Positions 1 to 9,901 are shown, counted from the first letter of the stretch. The stretch: DNA of 64,000 nucleotides from Anabaena catenula FACHB-362 (GCF_014698735.1 NZ_JACJTQ010000001.1:248001-312000), one strand, 5' to 3'. The notes: a model not told the origin generated them from the sequence alone. Translations and numbers: made by a program.

Positions 1-870
1 CAAATTACCAAAAATAGCTGGACGGACTTTACTCCAATTCTCTCGCGCACAGATATCTAAAAAATTTAATTCTTCCCTAGTTAACTCAATTCCATGAATT
101 TGCGAAAATAACCCACCGTTAAAATAATCTACACCTTGATAACGTCCTGCTGGCGTTTTTATCGATTGATTCATTTCCCGAAATAAACCACCCAAAATAT
201 CATCAGAACTTGCCCCATTTTTGCAATTCTGCACACAATAAACAAACATATCACGGGTTAAAAGTTGGCGTTTTTCCGCAAACATAGCTAACACACATTG
301 CAAAATAAAACGCTGCGCTGTTAACTTTTCAATTCCCCGCTTTTCCAACTCTAATAATAATTCCCCCATGCGACGGGCAACCCTTACTGTCACCTCTACT
401 TGGTTATTTTGAAAAACAGGAGTTTTTTGCCCTAATTCCATAAATGCCAAAGCTCCCGCCCGTTCTGGCAATTGCTCCAGCGTAATTTTATCTACAGGTG
501 TATCTAACTGAATATCAAAATCAAATATCCAAAACTCATCAAAGTTGCACAAAATTACATATTTAGGACGATTTGGAACTAACCGCGTCCAATAATCAAA
601 AGCCTGAGAATAATGTTTACTCAAATCTTCCCCGCGCTTTTTCATCTCAATCAAAACGCGAGGTTTCCACACTAAATCAGCAAAGTCTTTTTGACTACTC
701 TTGTTAATCGTTTCTTCGTAACTTGCCCCCGCTTCCAGCGCCCCTTCATGTCCAAACGCTCGAAAAAATCGGTCTAAAAACGTTTGTGCTTCCTTCCGTT
801 CCTGTCCCGTGATGTGTTGCTGACAAAAATTGACAAACTTCGCTAAACTTTCCGGTGTCGCTGCAACCAT
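1..870 (-). CDS. MmeI-like restriction-methylation enzyme, N-terminal part (cut by window edge)
   Basis: The gene runs off the left edge; only its first 290 codons are present, from an ATG at 870. The product matches the N-terminal half of the large single-chain type IIG/IIL enzymes of the MmeI type, which both cut and methylate DNA. A PD-(D/E)XK nuclease signature is visible as D65, E75 and K77 (D-x9-E-x-K, the MmeI spacing), followed by the ILCNFDEFWIFDF segment and a helical spacer. The fragment ends at RPAIFGNL, just before the methyltransferase domain expected in this family, so the AdoMet and NPPY motifs must lie outside the window. It is divergent from the TPR-CHAT gene, with 90 bp between the starts. 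Whether the whole gene is intact cannot be judged here. Confidence 0.83.
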   Translation of the reverse strand, partial: MVAATPESLAKFVNFCQQHITGQERKEAQTFLDRFFRAFGHEGALEAGASYEETINKSSQKDFADLVWKPRVLIEMKKRGEDLSKHYSQAFDYWTRLVPNRPKYVILCNFDEFWIFDFDIQLDTPVDKITLEQLPERAGALAFMELGQKTPVFQNNQVEVTVRVARRMGELLLELEKRGIEKLTAQRFILQCVLAMFAEKRQLLTRDMFVYCVQNCKNGASSDDILGGLFREMNQSIKTPAGRYQGVDYFNGGLFSQIHGIELTREELNFLDICARENWSKVRPAIFGNL

Positions 871-960
871 TTTTGTTGGGGAATTATCTTAAGTACCTGC
901 AATAATTCTCATGTTATCTTTACAGTGTGATTTACATAAAATAAAACTACTGTAATTACA

Positions 961-3900
961 ATGCTAAAACGTATAAATTATCCGCCATTTATCCTCCTAG
1001 GCATATTGCTATTTGCCCCCCTAAATACAACCAGTGCAGAATATAAACCTGTAAAAATCGCCCAACAACCACAGACAAAACGTGCCGCTGCGGAACAAGC
1101 ATTTCAAGAAGGGATAAAACTTTATGAACAAGGAACAGCGCCATCTTTAAAACAGGCAATTGTTAAATTAGAAACAGCACTGACACTATTTCGAGAAGCT
1201 GGTGAAAAACCCTTTCGAGAAGCAGTAGTCCTTCTTCGGATAGGCTATATTTACTCATCCTTGGGAGAGAAAAAACAAGCACTGGAATACTACAAACAGG
1301 CTTTGTCCATATATCGGACTGTGGGTAATAAAGGAGGAGAAGCCGCGACTCTCCATAATATTGGTAGTGTCTACGACTCATGGGGACAAAGACAAGAATC
1401 ACTACAATATTACAACCAGGCTGTATCTCTGTTACGGGCAGTAGGAGACAAAGCTGGAGAAGCCATTACCCTTAATAACATTGGTTTAGTCTATGACTCA
1501 TTGGGAGAAAAACAGAAAGCACTGGAATACTATCATCAGGCTTTATTCATATATCAGCTTGTGAGTGATAAAGGTGGAGAAGCCACTACTCTCCATAACC
1601 TAGGCTTAGTCTATTCCTCGTTGGGAAAAAAACAACAAGCATTAGACTACTATAATCAGTCTTTGCAACTATTACGGGGAGTAGGTAATAAACGTGGGGA
1701 AGCCTATAGCCTTAGTAATATTGGCAGTGTTTACGATTCATTAGGAGAGAAGCAACAGGCACTTGATTACTATCACCAAGCACTCACCCTAAGACGTGCA
1801 GTGGGTGATAAAGGTGGGGAAGCCTATACTCTCAATAATCTTGGCAGCGTCTACTCTTCTTTGGGAGAGAAACAGCAAGCATTAGATTACTATAACCAAG
1901 CTTTACGCCTATTACGATCTGTGGGGGATAGAAGTAAAGAAGCTACTACTCTCAATAATATTGGCACTGTCTACGACTCACAGGCAGAAAAAGAGAAGGC
2001 ACTAGTTTACTATAACCAAGCTTTACCCCTGTTACGAGCAGTGGGAGATAGATATGGGGAAGCCTCCACTCTGCACAATATGGGCGCTGTCTATTACTCA
2101 TTGAATAATAATCAGCAAGCACTAAATTACTATAATCAGTCTCTACCCTTAGCACGAGCCGTGGGTGATAAAGATGGTGAGGCCTATACTCTAACTAATC
2201 TTGGCAGTGTCTACGATTCATTGGGAGAAAAACAAAAAGCACTCGAATACTATCATCAGGCTTTACCCTTGAGAAGGATGATAGGAGATAGACGTGGGGA
2301 GGCTTTTACTCTTTATAATCTCGCTTACCTACAACGCAAACAGGGCAATCTTAATGAAGCCTTGATTCAAATGCAGACTGCTATCAAGATTATTGAAAAT
2401 TTACGCACCAAAATTACTAATCAAGATTTACGGGCTGCTTACTTTGCCACTTTTCAAAAGTATTACAAGTTCTACATTGACTTATTAATGAAGTTGCACA
2501 AACAGCAACCATCAAAAGGTTATGATGCCCAAGCACTACAAGCTGGGGAAAGCGCCCGCGCCCGTGTCCTTTTAGAACTGCTAACAGAAGCTAATGCGGA
2601 TATTAGAACTGGTGTTGATGCCAAATTATTAGCAGCAGAACGTCAATTACAAGAACAATTGGATAGTAGTGAAAAACGCCGTATTAAATTACTAAGTGCT
2701 GAAACCACTCGTCAACAAATTCAAGCTTTAGAAACCGAAAGAACTTCTCTTCTAGAAGAGTACACAGAAATACAAACACAAATTCGCGCTACCAGTCCCC
2801 GCTATGCTGCCCTTACCCAACCCCAACCGTTATCACTTACACAAATTCAGCAGCAAGTATTAGATGAAGATACTCTACTTTTAGAATATTCTCTGGGTGA
2901 AGAAGGTAGTTATCTGTGGGCAGTCAGCAAAACAGATATGACTAGTTATGAATTACCGAAAACTGCCGAAATAGCAGCCGCAGTTAAGAATTTCCGTCGT
3001 GTTTTAACATCATTCACTTCGAGTCCTCAACAAGTCAAGACAGCTGCCGCACCTGTGACGCAAATGCTGTTAGCACCAGTGGCGCAAAAATTGGGCAATA
3101 AACGCTTAGTTATTGTTGGTGATGGTGCTTTGTTATATATCCCTTTTGCTGCCTTAACAGCACCAAATTCACAGGGAAAGGAGTATCAGCCATTATTACT
3201 CAATCACGAAATTATCACTTTACCATCAGCTTCTACAGTCGCTATTCTGAGAAATGAACAAAAAATCAGGAAAACAGCTTCTAAGACGTTAGCAGTCATC
3301 GCAGATCCAGTTTTTACTAGTAATGATCAACGGATTACTAATAAATTACCAATATATGCAAAGTCAGAACCCCAAAATTTAAATAACAATACTTTAAGTA
3401 GAGCCGCTAGAGACGCTGGTATTGATTTTGATCGTCTGCCTTTTACCCGCACTGAAGCTAAGATGATTCTGGCGTTAGTTCCTGAAAATCTGCGGTTACA
3501 AGCATTTGATTTTGCCGCTACTCGTGATTTTGCGACAAATTTGCAACTTAGTGAATATCGAATTTTACATTTTGCTACTCATGGCATCCTCAATAGTCAA
3601 CAACCAGAGTTATCTGGTGTGGTGCTGTCGCTGTTTGATAATCAAGGCAAACCCCAAAATGGCTTTTTGCGTTTACATGATATTTTTAACCTCAACCTGT
3701 CAGCAGAGTTAGTAGTTCTCAGTGCCTGTAAAACTGGTTTGGGTAAGGAAATCAAGGGAGAAGGATTAATCGGCTTGACAAATGGTTTTATGTATGCTGG
3801 TAGTCCTAGGGTAGTGGTAAGTTTATGGAATGTAGATGATCAAGGTACATCTGTACTCATGCAGAAATTCTACCAAAATATGCTGCAACAGGGTTTAAAG

Positions 3901-4011
3901 CCCATAGCGGCGTTACGAGCCGCACAGTTGCAGATGTTGACAGAGAAAAATAAAAATTTACGGAAACCGTATTATTGGGCGGCGTTTACCTTGCAAGGTG
4001 AGTGGCGTTGA
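961..4011 (+). CDS. TPR-CHAT protein with signal peptide
   Basis: This 1016-residue protein starts with a likely signal peptide (residues 1-26, hydrophobic core FILLGILLFAPL), so it probably works outside the cytoplasm. Ten kinesin-light-chain-like TPR repeats of exactly 40 residues follow (about residues 81-480), visible in the DNA as a 120-bp period. A linker with coiled-coil character (about 545-610) leads to a C-terminal CHAT domain, a caspase-like peptidase fold. The expected catalytic pair is present: H874 in HFATHG and C923 in LSACKTG. CHAT-TPR proteins are common in filamentous cyanobacteria and are thought to be protein-protein interaction proteases, but substrates are mostly unknown. 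The near identity of neighbouring repeats suggests recent repeat duplication. It is divergent from the MmeI-like gene; a functional link is only a guess. Confidence 0.9.
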   Translation: MLKRINYPPFILLGILLFAPLNTTSAEYKPVKIAQQPQTKRAAAEQAFQEGIKLYEQGTAPSLKQAIVKLETALTLFREAGEKPFREAVVLLRIGYIYSSLGEKKQALEYYKQALSIYRTVGNKGGEAATLHNIGSVYDSWGQRQESLQYYNQAVSLLRAVGDKAGEAITLNNIGLVYDSLGEKQKALEYYHQALFIYQLVSDKGGEATTLHNLGLVYSSLGKKQQALDYYNQSLQLLRGVGNKRGEAYSLSNIGSVYDSLGEKQQALDYYHQALTLRRAVGDKGGEAYTLNNLGSVYSSLGEKQQALDYYNQALRLLRSVGDRSKEATTLNNIGTVYDSQAEKEKALVYYNQALPLLRAVGDRYGEASTLHNMGAVYYSLNNNQQALNYYNQSLPLARAVGDKDGEAYTLTNLGSVYDSLGEKQKALEYYHQALPLRRMIGDRRGEAFTLYNLAYLQRKQGNLNEALIQMQTAIKIIENLRTKITNQDLRAAYFATFQKYYKFYIDLLMKLHKQQPSKGYDAQALQAGESARARVLLELLTEANADIRTGVDAKLLAAERQLQEQLDSSEKRRIKLLSAETTRQQIQALETERTSLLEEYTEIQTQIRATSPRYAALTQPQPLSLTQIQQQVLDEDTLLLEYSLGEEGSYLWAVSKTDMTSYELPKTAEIAAAVKNFRRVLTSFTSSPQQVKTAAAPVTQMLLAPVAQKLGNKRLVIVGDGALLYIPFAALTAPNSQGKEYQPLLLNHEIITLPSASTVAILRNEQKIRKTASKTLAVIADPVFTSNDQRITNKLPIYAKSEPQNLNNNTLSRAARDAGIDFDRLPFTRTEAKMILALVPENLRLQAFDFAATRDFATNLQLSEYRILHFATHGILNSQQPELSGVVLSLFDNQGKPQNGFLRLHDIFNLNLSAELVVLSACKTGLGKEIKGEGLIGLTNGFMYAGSPRVVVSLWNVDDQGTSVLMQKFYQNMLQQGLKPIAALRAAQLQMLTEKNKNLRKPYYWAAFTLQGEWR

Positions 4012-4315
4012 CACTCTCCGGTACAAAGACGCGGAGATTCTTGGTTTAGCGAGTCCACTGATTAAAATAGGCGAAAAGCCGATGAAACAATTTTTTTAAT
4101 TTTTAACTATTCTGGGGGTTTAAGTAAAGAGCTTCTACAAGCGGCAAGTATGTTAGGCGGAGTCTAAATCTCCATCACAAAACTTAATTACGAATTACGT
4201 ATCCCTAGCGGGACCGGAGGCATTATTACGAATTAAGCAGGCATTAGAAAACCGCTTGGATGTATTACAAGAAACATCTGAACAAGCGGTTTTTCAGGAT
4301 GTTTAACAGGGATGA
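4012..4315. other. Gene-free stretch between convergent TPR-CHAT and prfA genes
   Basis: About 300 bp without a convincing gene. Positions 4063-4110 resemble a stretch at 37285-37340 (shared core gaaaag-c-gatgaaa followed by a T-rich run), so this is part of a dispersed repeat. Downstream of it is a hairpin (separate entry). A short open frame on the plus strand ends at 4306 and reads ALENRLDVLQETSEQAVFQDV at its end. It has no start and could be the tail of a lost gene. Confidence 0.5.
4248..4294. terminator. Hairpin between convergent genes
   Basis: The arms AAAACCGCTTG and CAAGCGGTTTT are perfectly complementary and are followed by TTTT on the plus strand, with a second small pair (GATGT/ACATC) inside the loop. 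The hairpin sits between the convergent ends of the TPR-CHAT gene and prfA, where a two-way terminator is expected. The same bases are also open in one frame, so a decayed coding origin is possible. Confidence 0.5.
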
Positions 4316-5410
4316 TTAGCTGCCAGAGGTAGCTAATTCTGCTAAACGCTCTTGCTGGTCTTGAGATATACAAGATTGTATCACCGTTTCTAAATCGCCT
4401 TCCAGAACAGGGTTGAGTGTGTAATTTTGACCTAAGCGATGATCAGTAACTCGGCTGTCTTTATAGTTATAAGTGCGAATTTTTTCAGAACGGGAACCTG
4501 TACCAACTTGCGATCGCCTCATAGAAGTGACAGCCTCTTGTTGTTCCCGTAACTTCATCTCGTACAGTTTCGCCCGCAAAATTTGCATCGCCCGTTCTTT
4601 GTTTTGCAACTGGCTGCGTTCTTCTGTACAGAAAATTCTGATTCCCGTGGGTTTGTGGAACAAGTCTGCGGCTGTTTCCACCTTGTTGACGTTTTGTCCA
4701 CCTGCACCACCAGAACGGGCGGTACTCATTTCAATATCTTTCGGGTCAATATGAATTTCCACATCATCCACTTCTGGCATAATGGCGATAGTGGCTGTAG
4801 AAGTGTGAACCCTGCCCCCAGCTTCCGTGGCTGGTACGCGCTGCACCCGATGCACTCCAGCTTCAAACTTCAGCTTGCTGTAAACGCTGTCGCCTTGAAT
4901 TTCCAGAATCACCTCTTTGAAGCCACCCATCTCACCCAGAGATTCACTGACTAGCTTCACTTTCCAACCCTGAGTATCAGCATAGCGGGAATACATTCGC
5001 AGCAAATCACCAGCCCAAATACTCGCTTCATCGCCACCAGTACCAGCGCGAATTTCCAACATGATGTTTTTATCATCATTGGGGTCACGGGGTAGCAGCA
5101 ACACCTTCAAGCGGCTTTCTAGGTATTCAAGCTTTTCTACTAGCTCATTTACTTCCAAAGCTGCCATTTCTTGCAACTCAGGATCGCTATTTGCCTCTTT
5201 CAGTACCTGACGCGCCCCTACCAATTCATCCTGGGCGGTTTTCCAAATTTCATAGGTATTTACTACCTCTTCCAAAGAAGAACGAGACTTGGCAATTTTT
5301 TGATACTCATCGGGGTTTTTAGTGGTATCAGGGTCGCCCAGGCGACGTGTTAATTCATTAAAGGTTTGTTCAACAGATTTCAGTTTCTCCAGCAGGTATG
5401 ATTCAGCCAT
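4316..5410 (-). CDS. prfA: Peptide chain release factor 1 (RF1)
   Basis: RF1 recognises the stop codons UAA and UAG in the ribosomal A site and triggers release of the finished chain. The 364-residue product has the GGQ hydrolysis motif in [13 protein letters not shown] (about residue 230), the PxT-type codon-reading motif PAT in [14 protein letters not shown], and the QDQQERLA tail. I chose the ATG at 5410 ([14 protein letters not shown]), which matches the family start. An in-frame extension to 5479 reads through low-similarity sequence. It is the last gene of the minus-strand translation cluster, after rpmE, which suits its role in translation. Confidence 0.96.
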   Translation of the reverse strand: MAESYLLEKLKSVEQTFNELTRRLGDPDTTKNPDEYQKIAKSRSSLEEVVNTYEIWKTAQDELVGARQVLKEANSDPELQEMAALEVNELVEKLEYLESRLKVLLLPRDPNDDKNIMLEIRAGTGGDEASIWAGDLLRMYSRYADTQGWKVKLVSESLGEMGGFKEVILEIQGDSVYSKLKFEAGVHRVQRVPATEAGGRVHTSTATIAIMPEVDDVEIHIDPKDIEMSTARSGGAGGQNVNKVETAADLFHKPTGIRIFCTEERSQLQNKERAMQILRAKLYEMKLREQQEAVTSMRRSQVGTGSRSEKIRTYNYKDSRVTDHRLGQNYTLNPVLEGDLETVIQSCISQDQQERLAELATSGS

Positions 5411-5516
5411 GATCAGGGCAACGCTCCTTAAAAAATAACTAGTGTGGCTTTCTGCATTAAATGACAATCGACCCTGCATCTATGTAGGGTCGTCGTTAAC
5501 AGCTACAGCCAACCAG

Positions 5517-5759
5517 CTACTTTTTATCTTGGTCGTCGCCAGAGGTTTGAGTACTGCTCATACCGTATTTGCGGAGGAAGCGCTCAACTCGACCCTCAGC
5601 ATCAATCATCTTCTGAGTACCAGTGTAAAAGGGGTGGTTTCCAGACCAAACGTCTACGTGTAGTTCAGGCTTGGTAGAACCGACGGTCATCACAACTTGA
5701 CCGTTACAGTAGACCTTAGCCTCTGGATACCACTGGGGATGAATATCAGATTTAGCCAT
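5517..5759 (-). CDS. rpmE: 50S ribosomal protein L31
   Basis: This 80-residue protein is L31 of the large ribosomal subunit, which bridges to the small subunit. The stretch HVDVWSGNHPFYTGTQK is the family signature. Only one cysteine is present (YCNGQ), so this is the zinc-free (C-minus) form usual for cyanobacteria and plastids. I chose the ATG at 5759; the longer open frame upstream only runs into the STRR array and the end of rpsI. It lies between rpsI and prfA on the same strand. Confidence 0.95.
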   Translation of the reverse strand: MAKSDIHPQWYPEAKVYCNGQVVMTVGSTKPELHVDVWSGNHPFYTGTQKMIDAEGRVERFLRKYGMSSTQTSGDDQDKK

Positions 5760-5791
5760 TGTTCCTTTTGTGGTGAATCTATATAAATTAT

Positions 5792-5880
5792 AACTGGGAC
5801 TGGGGACTGGGGACTGGGGACTGGGGATATGGAATTTGAATAACCTTCTGCCTTCTGCCTCCTGCCTCCTGCCTCCTGTC
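5792..5880. repeat. STRR-type heptanucleotide arrays
   Basis: Two short arrays lie back to back: about five copies of GGGACTG (5792-5828) and a set based on CTGCCTC/CTGCCTT (5844-5880). The second abuts the stop codon of rpsI. Such 7-bp tandem repeats are characteristic of heterocystous cyanobacteria. They separate rpsI from rpmE. Confidence 0.85.
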
Positions 5881-6297
5881 TTACCGCTTGGAATACTGAG
5901 GAGCTTTCCGAGCTTTGTGTAAACCGTATTTTTTCCGTTCTTTAGCTCGTGGGTCACGAGTTAAGTAGCCTTCGGTTTTCAAAGGTGGACGGTTATCGGG
6001 GTCTAATTGGCACAAAGCACGAGCAACACCCAAGCGAATAGAATCTGCTTGTCCTGTCAAACCGCCGCCTACGGCCTTGACCAAAATGTCATATTCGTTT
6101 TCTAGTCCCAAAGTTTCCAAGGGCGCTTTGATGACTCCCAGGTAATTGGCATTGAATTGGAAGTACAAAACTCCATCTTTGCCATTCACAATCAACTTGC
6201 CTTCACCTGGAACTAGGCGCACGCTGGCGACTGCGGACTTACGACGGCCAGTACCCCAGTACACGGCGCGACCGCTATTGGTTTCTACTGCGACCAT
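5881..6297 (-). CDS. rpsI: 30S ribosomal protein S9
   Basis: S9 contacts the P-site tRNA in the small subunit through its basic C-terminal tail. The 138-residue product has the usual [10 protein letters not shown] start region, the family motif [15 protein letters not shown] and the conserved tail ending KAPQYSKR. The ATG at 6297 overlaps the stop codon of rplM by one base (TAATG), showing translational coupling of the universal L13-S9 pair. Confidence 0.97.
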   Translation of the reverse strand: MVAVETNSGRAVYWGTGRRKSAVASVRLVPGEGKLIVNGKDGVLYFQFNANYLGVIKAPLETLGLENEYDILVKAVGGGLTGQADSIRLGVARALCQLDPDNRPPLKTEGYLTRDPRAKERKKYGLHKARKAPQYSKR

Positions 6298-6752
6298 TAA
6301 TTTTCTCCAGGAATTGTACTAATGTTTAATTCTTTGGGTTGTTGAGCCTCATGGGGATGAGTAGGCCCAGCGTATACTTTCAGTTTGGTAAACAACTGCT
6401 TACCCAAGCTATTTTTAGGCAGCATACCTTTAACAGCGTGTTCTAAAATCCGTTCTGGTAGGCGCTGTTGCAGCTTGGCGAAGGTTTCTGTCTTCATCCC
6501 GCCGGGACGACCAGAATGGCGACGGTAGAGTTTTTGGGTACGTTTTTTGCCTGTAACTGCTACTTTTTCGGCGTTGATGACAACAACGAAATCACCTGTG
6601 TCCATGTGGGGGGTATATTCGGCTTTTCTTTTCCCTCTCAAGACCATAGCGATCTCGCTGGCCAGGCGACCAAGGCGTTTATCGGTGGCATCTACTACGT
6701 ACCACTCACGCTCAAGGGATGCTTGAGGAGGAAGGTATGTTTTACTACTCAT
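6297..6752 (-). CDS. rplM: 50S ribosomal protein L13
   Basis: L13 is an early-assembly protein of the large subunit. The 151-residue product carries [16 protein letters not shown], the block [16 protein letters not shown] and the [19 protein letters not shown] block of the family. It starts at the ATG at 6752. It follows truA after a 117-bp gap that holds degenerate heptamer repeats, and it overlaps rpsI by one base. Confidence 0.97.
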   Translation of the reverse strand: MSSKTYLPPQASLEREWYVVDATDKRLGRLASEIAMVLRGKRKAEYTPHMDTGDFVVVINAEKVAVTGKKRTQKLYRRHSGRPGGMKTETFAKLQQRLPERILEHAVKGMLPKNSLGKQLFTKLKVYAGPTHPHEAQQPKELNISTIPGEN

Positions 6753-6869
6753 TGTTATTTGTCCTTTGTTTTTGTTCTTGGTCAGTTGTCAGAGGAAGAA
6801 GGCAAGAGGCAAAAGGCAAGAATTTTTTAATTGATGTTTTCCCTATTCCCTATTCCCTGTCACCAATGA

Positions 6870-7697
6870 CTAATAACCAAACACTAAATATGGTTGGGTG
6901 TCGTACCAAATTTCCGGAGGAAAGGGAAAATCAGGATAGCCTACTCGTAACAAGCATAAACCTTGGGGAGGCGCGGCGTATTTTACTTCTTCTCGGCGTT
7001 CTTCTTTCCAGATTTCGGTAAAGTTAGCCAGCGTCCTTTGTCCAGAACCCACTTGTACGAGCATTCCTAACAACAGGCGTACCATGCCATATAAAAATCC
7101 ATTAGCCTGAATTTCAATATGGATAAACGACCCATTGCGACGACACTCTGCTGCTTGTACCTCTACCCAGGAATGCGATCGCGCTGACCCGGCTCGATGA
7201 AAGGCAGCTAAGTGATGTTTTCCCAGCAGTGGTTCAAGGGCAGCTTGGATTAAGGATTCATCCAGGGGTGCATAATAATAATGCCAACTGAAGCGGTTCA
7301 CGAACAAGTTCGGTAGTGCTTCAGTATAGATTGTGTAGCGATACCGTCGAGAGTCTGCACTAAAGCGAGCGTGCCAACGATCACTTACACCCGCTGAAGC
7401 CCTAATTAATATATCTGGAGGCAGATAGCTGTTCAGAACTGTTGCCCATTTGTGAGCCGGGATAAAACCTGTAGCGTCAAAATGGGCTACTTGAGCAGCG
7501 GCGTGAACTCCGGCATCGGTTCTCCCTGCGCCGTGAAGTGTCACATGATACCCCAGAATAGTAGCTATAGCTGTTTCTATTTCTTCCTGGACGGTTCGCT
7601 GGCGTGATTGCCGTTGCCAGCCATGAAACTGAGTACCTAAGTACTGAATGACCAAGGCTACTCGATGAGTTGCTGTAGGCTCGCGGCTATCTAACAT
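6870..7697 (-). CDS. truA: tRNA pseudouridine(38-40) synthase
   Basis: TruA converts uridines 38-40 of the tRNA anticodon arm to pseudouridine. The catalytic aspartate lies in GAGRTDAGVHAAAQVAHF, and the family blocks RVALVIQYLGTQFHGWQRQ and FLYGMVRLLLGMLVQVG are clear. I chose the ATG at 7697 (MLDSREPTATHR), giving 275 residues. The frame stays open 18 codons further to 7751, but that part is encoded by a heptamer repeat (CAAAATC) and is not credible protein. It sits between rplQ and rplM, a usual bacterial arrangement. Confidence 0.95.
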   Translation of the reverse strand: MLDSREPTATHRVALVIQYLGTQFHGWQRQSRQRTVQEEIETAIATILGYHVTLHGAGRTDAGVHAAAQVAHFDATGFIPAHKWATVLNSYLPPDILIRASAGVSDRWHARFSADSRRYRYTIYTEALPNLFVNRFSWHYYYAPLDESLIQAALEPLLGKHHLAAFHRAGSARSHSWVEVQAAECRRNGSFIHIEIQANGFLYGMVRLLLGMLVQVGSGQRTLANFTEIWKEERREEVKYAAPPQGLCLLRVGYPDFPFPPEIWYDTQPYLVFGY

Positions 7698-7735
7698 ATC
7701 AATCAATTTTAGATTTGTGATTTGTGATTTTAGAT

Positions 7736-7769
7736 TTAATCCAAAATCCAAAATCCAAAATCCAAAATA
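7736..7769. repeat. CAAAATC heptamer repeat
   Basis: About four copies of a CAAAATC heptamer lie between rplQ and truA. They explain the false N-terminal extension of the truA frame. Confidence 0.8.
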
Positions 7770-7772
7770 TGG

Positions 7773-8123
7773 TTACACCAGTTCAATGATTGCCATTTCC
7801 GCATTGTCACCGCGACGGGGTACTGTATGTAGGATACGAGTATAACCCCCTTGACGGTTGGCATAGCGAGTAGGAGCTTGCTCAAATAGAGCATGAACCA
7901 GTGTTTTATCGAAGATGTAGCCTAGGGCTTCCCGGCGTGCTGCTAATGAGCCATTTTTGGCTAGGGTAATCATTTTATCCACTTCACTTCGCAGGACTTT
8001 AGCGCGGATTAAAGTGGTGGTGATTCGACCATGACGAATGACTTCTGTGGTTAGCGCTCGCAACAGGGCGCGGCGCTGGTCTGCTGGTTTACTGAGTTTT
8101 TTGACTCGACAACGGTGACGCAT
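7773..8123 (-). CDS. rplQ: 50S ribosomal protein L17
   Basis: L17 lies near the exit of the peptide tunnel in the large subunit. The 116-residue product begins [17 protein letters not shown] and contains the family block [18 protein letters not shown]. It follows rpoA by 34 bp, the standard end of the alpha operon, and is followed by truA. Confidence 0.97.
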   Translation of the reverse strand: MRHRCRVKKLSKPADQRRALLRALTTEVIRHGRITTTLIRAKVLRSEVDKMITLAKNGSLAARREALGYIFDKTLVHALFEQAPTRYANRQGGYTRILHTVPRRGDNAEMAIIELV

Positions 8124-8157
8124 AATAATGCACTGTGAATTATTAAAGGTGAAAAAT

Positions 8158-9102
8158 TTAAGCGTGTTTAGAGCCTCTTTCTTGGGGTAAAGTTATTCCT
8201 AAACGCCGCTGTAAAGCTTCTACTACTTCTTCTGCGGACTTCTGACCGAAGTTTTTAATTTCTAGTAGATCTTCTTGGGTGTAATCCAACAAGTCTGCCA
8301 CAGAGTTAACTTGCGCTCGTTTGAGACAGTTATATGCCCGTACAGAAAGTTGCAACTCTTCAATTGGAATTTGAGCAGTTGGGTCATCTGGGATATCTGA
8401 ACCTGTATCAGTTGGTTCCAGGGAGATATCTTTCAATGGGTTGAATAAATCTACCAAAATTCCAGCTGCCGAAGATAGTGCTTCTTGAGGAGAAAGACTG
8501 CCATTTGTCCAAACTTCTAATAGCAGTCGGTCTTTAAGCGATCCATCTCCACGCGCTTCTTCAACGCTATAGTTGACTTTTCGCACTGGCATAAATACCG
8601 AGTCGATTTGCAGAAAGTCCAAAGATGTTGCTTCTTCCCTTCCTCGCTCGACAGTGCGATATCCTTTGCCTCGTTCAATCCGAAATTCCATTTCCAGTTT
8701 GCCGCCATCCGCTAAGGTAGCTACATACTGGGTGGGATCAATGACTTCTACTTCACTGGGTAAATCAAAATGTGCCGCAGTAACTGTTACTGGTCCGTTA
8801 ACGAGTAACCGACCAATCTGAGGTTGAGAGGAATAACTTTTGAGAATGACTTCCTTCATTCGCATGAGGATTTCCAGCACGTCTTCCCGCACGCCTGGAA
8901 CTGTGGCAAACTCGTGGCTAACCCCAGCAATCCGCACTGCTGTAACCGCTGTACCCTCTAGATTGGACAGTAAAACCCGCCGCAGCGCGTTGCCAACTGT
9001 TGTTCCTTGACCGCGCTCTAGAGGTTCCAGAACAAATTTACTGTAATGGCTTCGACTTTCCTCAGTATTAGATTCTACACATTCAATTTGAAACTGCGCC
9101 AC
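8158..9102 (-). CDS. rpoA: RNA polymerase alpha subunit
   Basis: The alpha dimer starts assembly of RNA polymerase, and its C-terminal domain contacts promoters and activators. The 314-residue product has the N-terminal assembly domain ([21 protein letters not shown], about residues 30-50) and the C-terminal domain (about 235-310) with [19 protein letters not shown] and the helix-hairpin-helix region. The start is a GTG at 9102. It is fixed by a strong ribosome-binding site (AAGGGAGG, seven bases upstream) and agreement with the family start [12 protein letters not shown] 349-bp gap separates it from rpsK, so it may have its own leader or promoter. Confidence 0.97.
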   Translation of the reverse strand: MAQFQIECVESNTEESRSHYSKFVLEPLERGQGTTVGNALRRVLLSNLEGTAVTAVRIAGVSHEFATVPGVREDVLEILMRMKEVILKSYSSQPQIGRLLVNGPVTVTAAHFDLPSEVEVIDPTQYVATLADGGKLEMEFRIERGKGYRTVERGREEATSLDFLQIDSVFMPVRKVNYSVEEARGDGSLKDRLLLEVWTNGSLSPQEALSSAAGILVDLFNPLKDISLEPTDTGSDIPDDPTAQIPIEELQLSVRAYNCLKRAQVNSVADLLDYTQEDLLEIKNFGQKSAEEVVEALQRRLGITLPQERGSKHA

Positions 9103-9451
9103 GGAGTAGCCTCCCTTTTTAAGGTGCTGCTAGCAGGCAAATTAATTGCCTCTCGAATTTACTTTCTGACCTGAGATTTTCTTGAGGCTGATCAAACTAC
9201 GAACATTAAGAAAGGTTGTAAAGTTTGATGCCCCAATTTGACCCACAGGCGCTGATAATTTGTGGATGAACCAAAATTTGATCAGTCCTGCCTGTGAGAA
9301 TACCTGACTTGTTGCACCTGTCACCCAACGGCTCTGAAGTTGACAAGTATTTGCTCTGCCAAAGCAGTTTATACTTTGTACGCTCCAGATGATATTGCAG
9401 GTGATTTCCCTTAGCTTTGGCTTCCGTCTAAGCGTAATTAACAAGTTTTGT
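9103..9451 (-). other. Leader-like gap between rpsK and rpoA
   Basis: This gap is long for the middle of a ribosomal protein cluster and has no tandem repeats. One strand has an open frame of 114 codons (9142-9486), but it overlaps the end of rpsK and resembles nothing. The stretch near 9240-9300 has matching segments (ccacaggc.../...gcctgtg) that could pair over about 60 bases. An internal promoter or attenuator for rpoA is a reasonable guess, not shown. Confidence 0.35.
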
Positions 9452-9847
9452 TTAAACTCGACGGCGCTTGGGCGGACGGCAACCATTGTGAGGAATCGGG
9501 GTAATATCCCGAATCAGGGTAATTTCTAATCCTGCCCCTTGAAGTGCGCGGATAGCAGTTTCTCTACCTGCTCCAGGTCCGCTGACCATTACCTCAATTT
9601 GGCGCATTCCTTGATCGATGGCTCTACGGGCTGCACTTTCAGCTGCTGTTTGTGCTGCAAAGGGTGTTCCCTTTTTTGCCCCCTTAAATCCACTAGAACC
9701 AGCACTTGCCCAGGAGATGACATCTCCATTTTGATCTGTAATAGAGACAATGCTATTGTTAAAAGTAGACTGGATGTAGGCAATACCGTTGGGTACGTTC
9801 CGTTTCTGCTTCTTGCTCCCGGATTTTTTAGTTGGTTGTCTGGCCAT
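9452..9847 (-). CDS. rpsK: 30S ribosomal protein S11
   Basis: S11 forms part of the platform of the small subunit near the mRNA exit. The 131-residue product has [38 protein letters not shown] and the tail [15 protein letters not shown], all family signatures. It lies 54 bp after rpsM, as in the bacterial alpha operon. Confidence 0.97.
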   Translation of the reverse strand: MARQPTKKSGSKKQKRNVPNGIAYIQSTFNNSIVSITDQNGDVISWASAGSSGFKGAKKGTPFAAQTAAESAARRAIDQGMRQIEVMVSGPGAGRETAIRALQGAGLEITLIRDITPIPHNGCRPPKRRRV

Positions 9848-9901
9848 ATTTGTTTAGTGAATTTAAGGTAAAACTTGCTTCCATTAGCAAGTACTGAAAA
9901 A

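Noticed and set aside
4195-4306. Coding tail ending ALENRLDVLQETSEQAVFQDV
   Set aside because: It has no start and coincides with a terminator-like hairpin between convergent genes; kept only as a remark.
7698-7751. N-terminal extension of truA
   Set aside because: The extra 18 codons come from a CAAAATC heptamer array; the family start fits the ATG at 7697.
9142-9486. Open frame of 114 codons between rpsK and rpoA
   Set aside because: It overlaps the end of rpsK, resembles no protein and has no ribosome-binding site; the region is better read as a leader.
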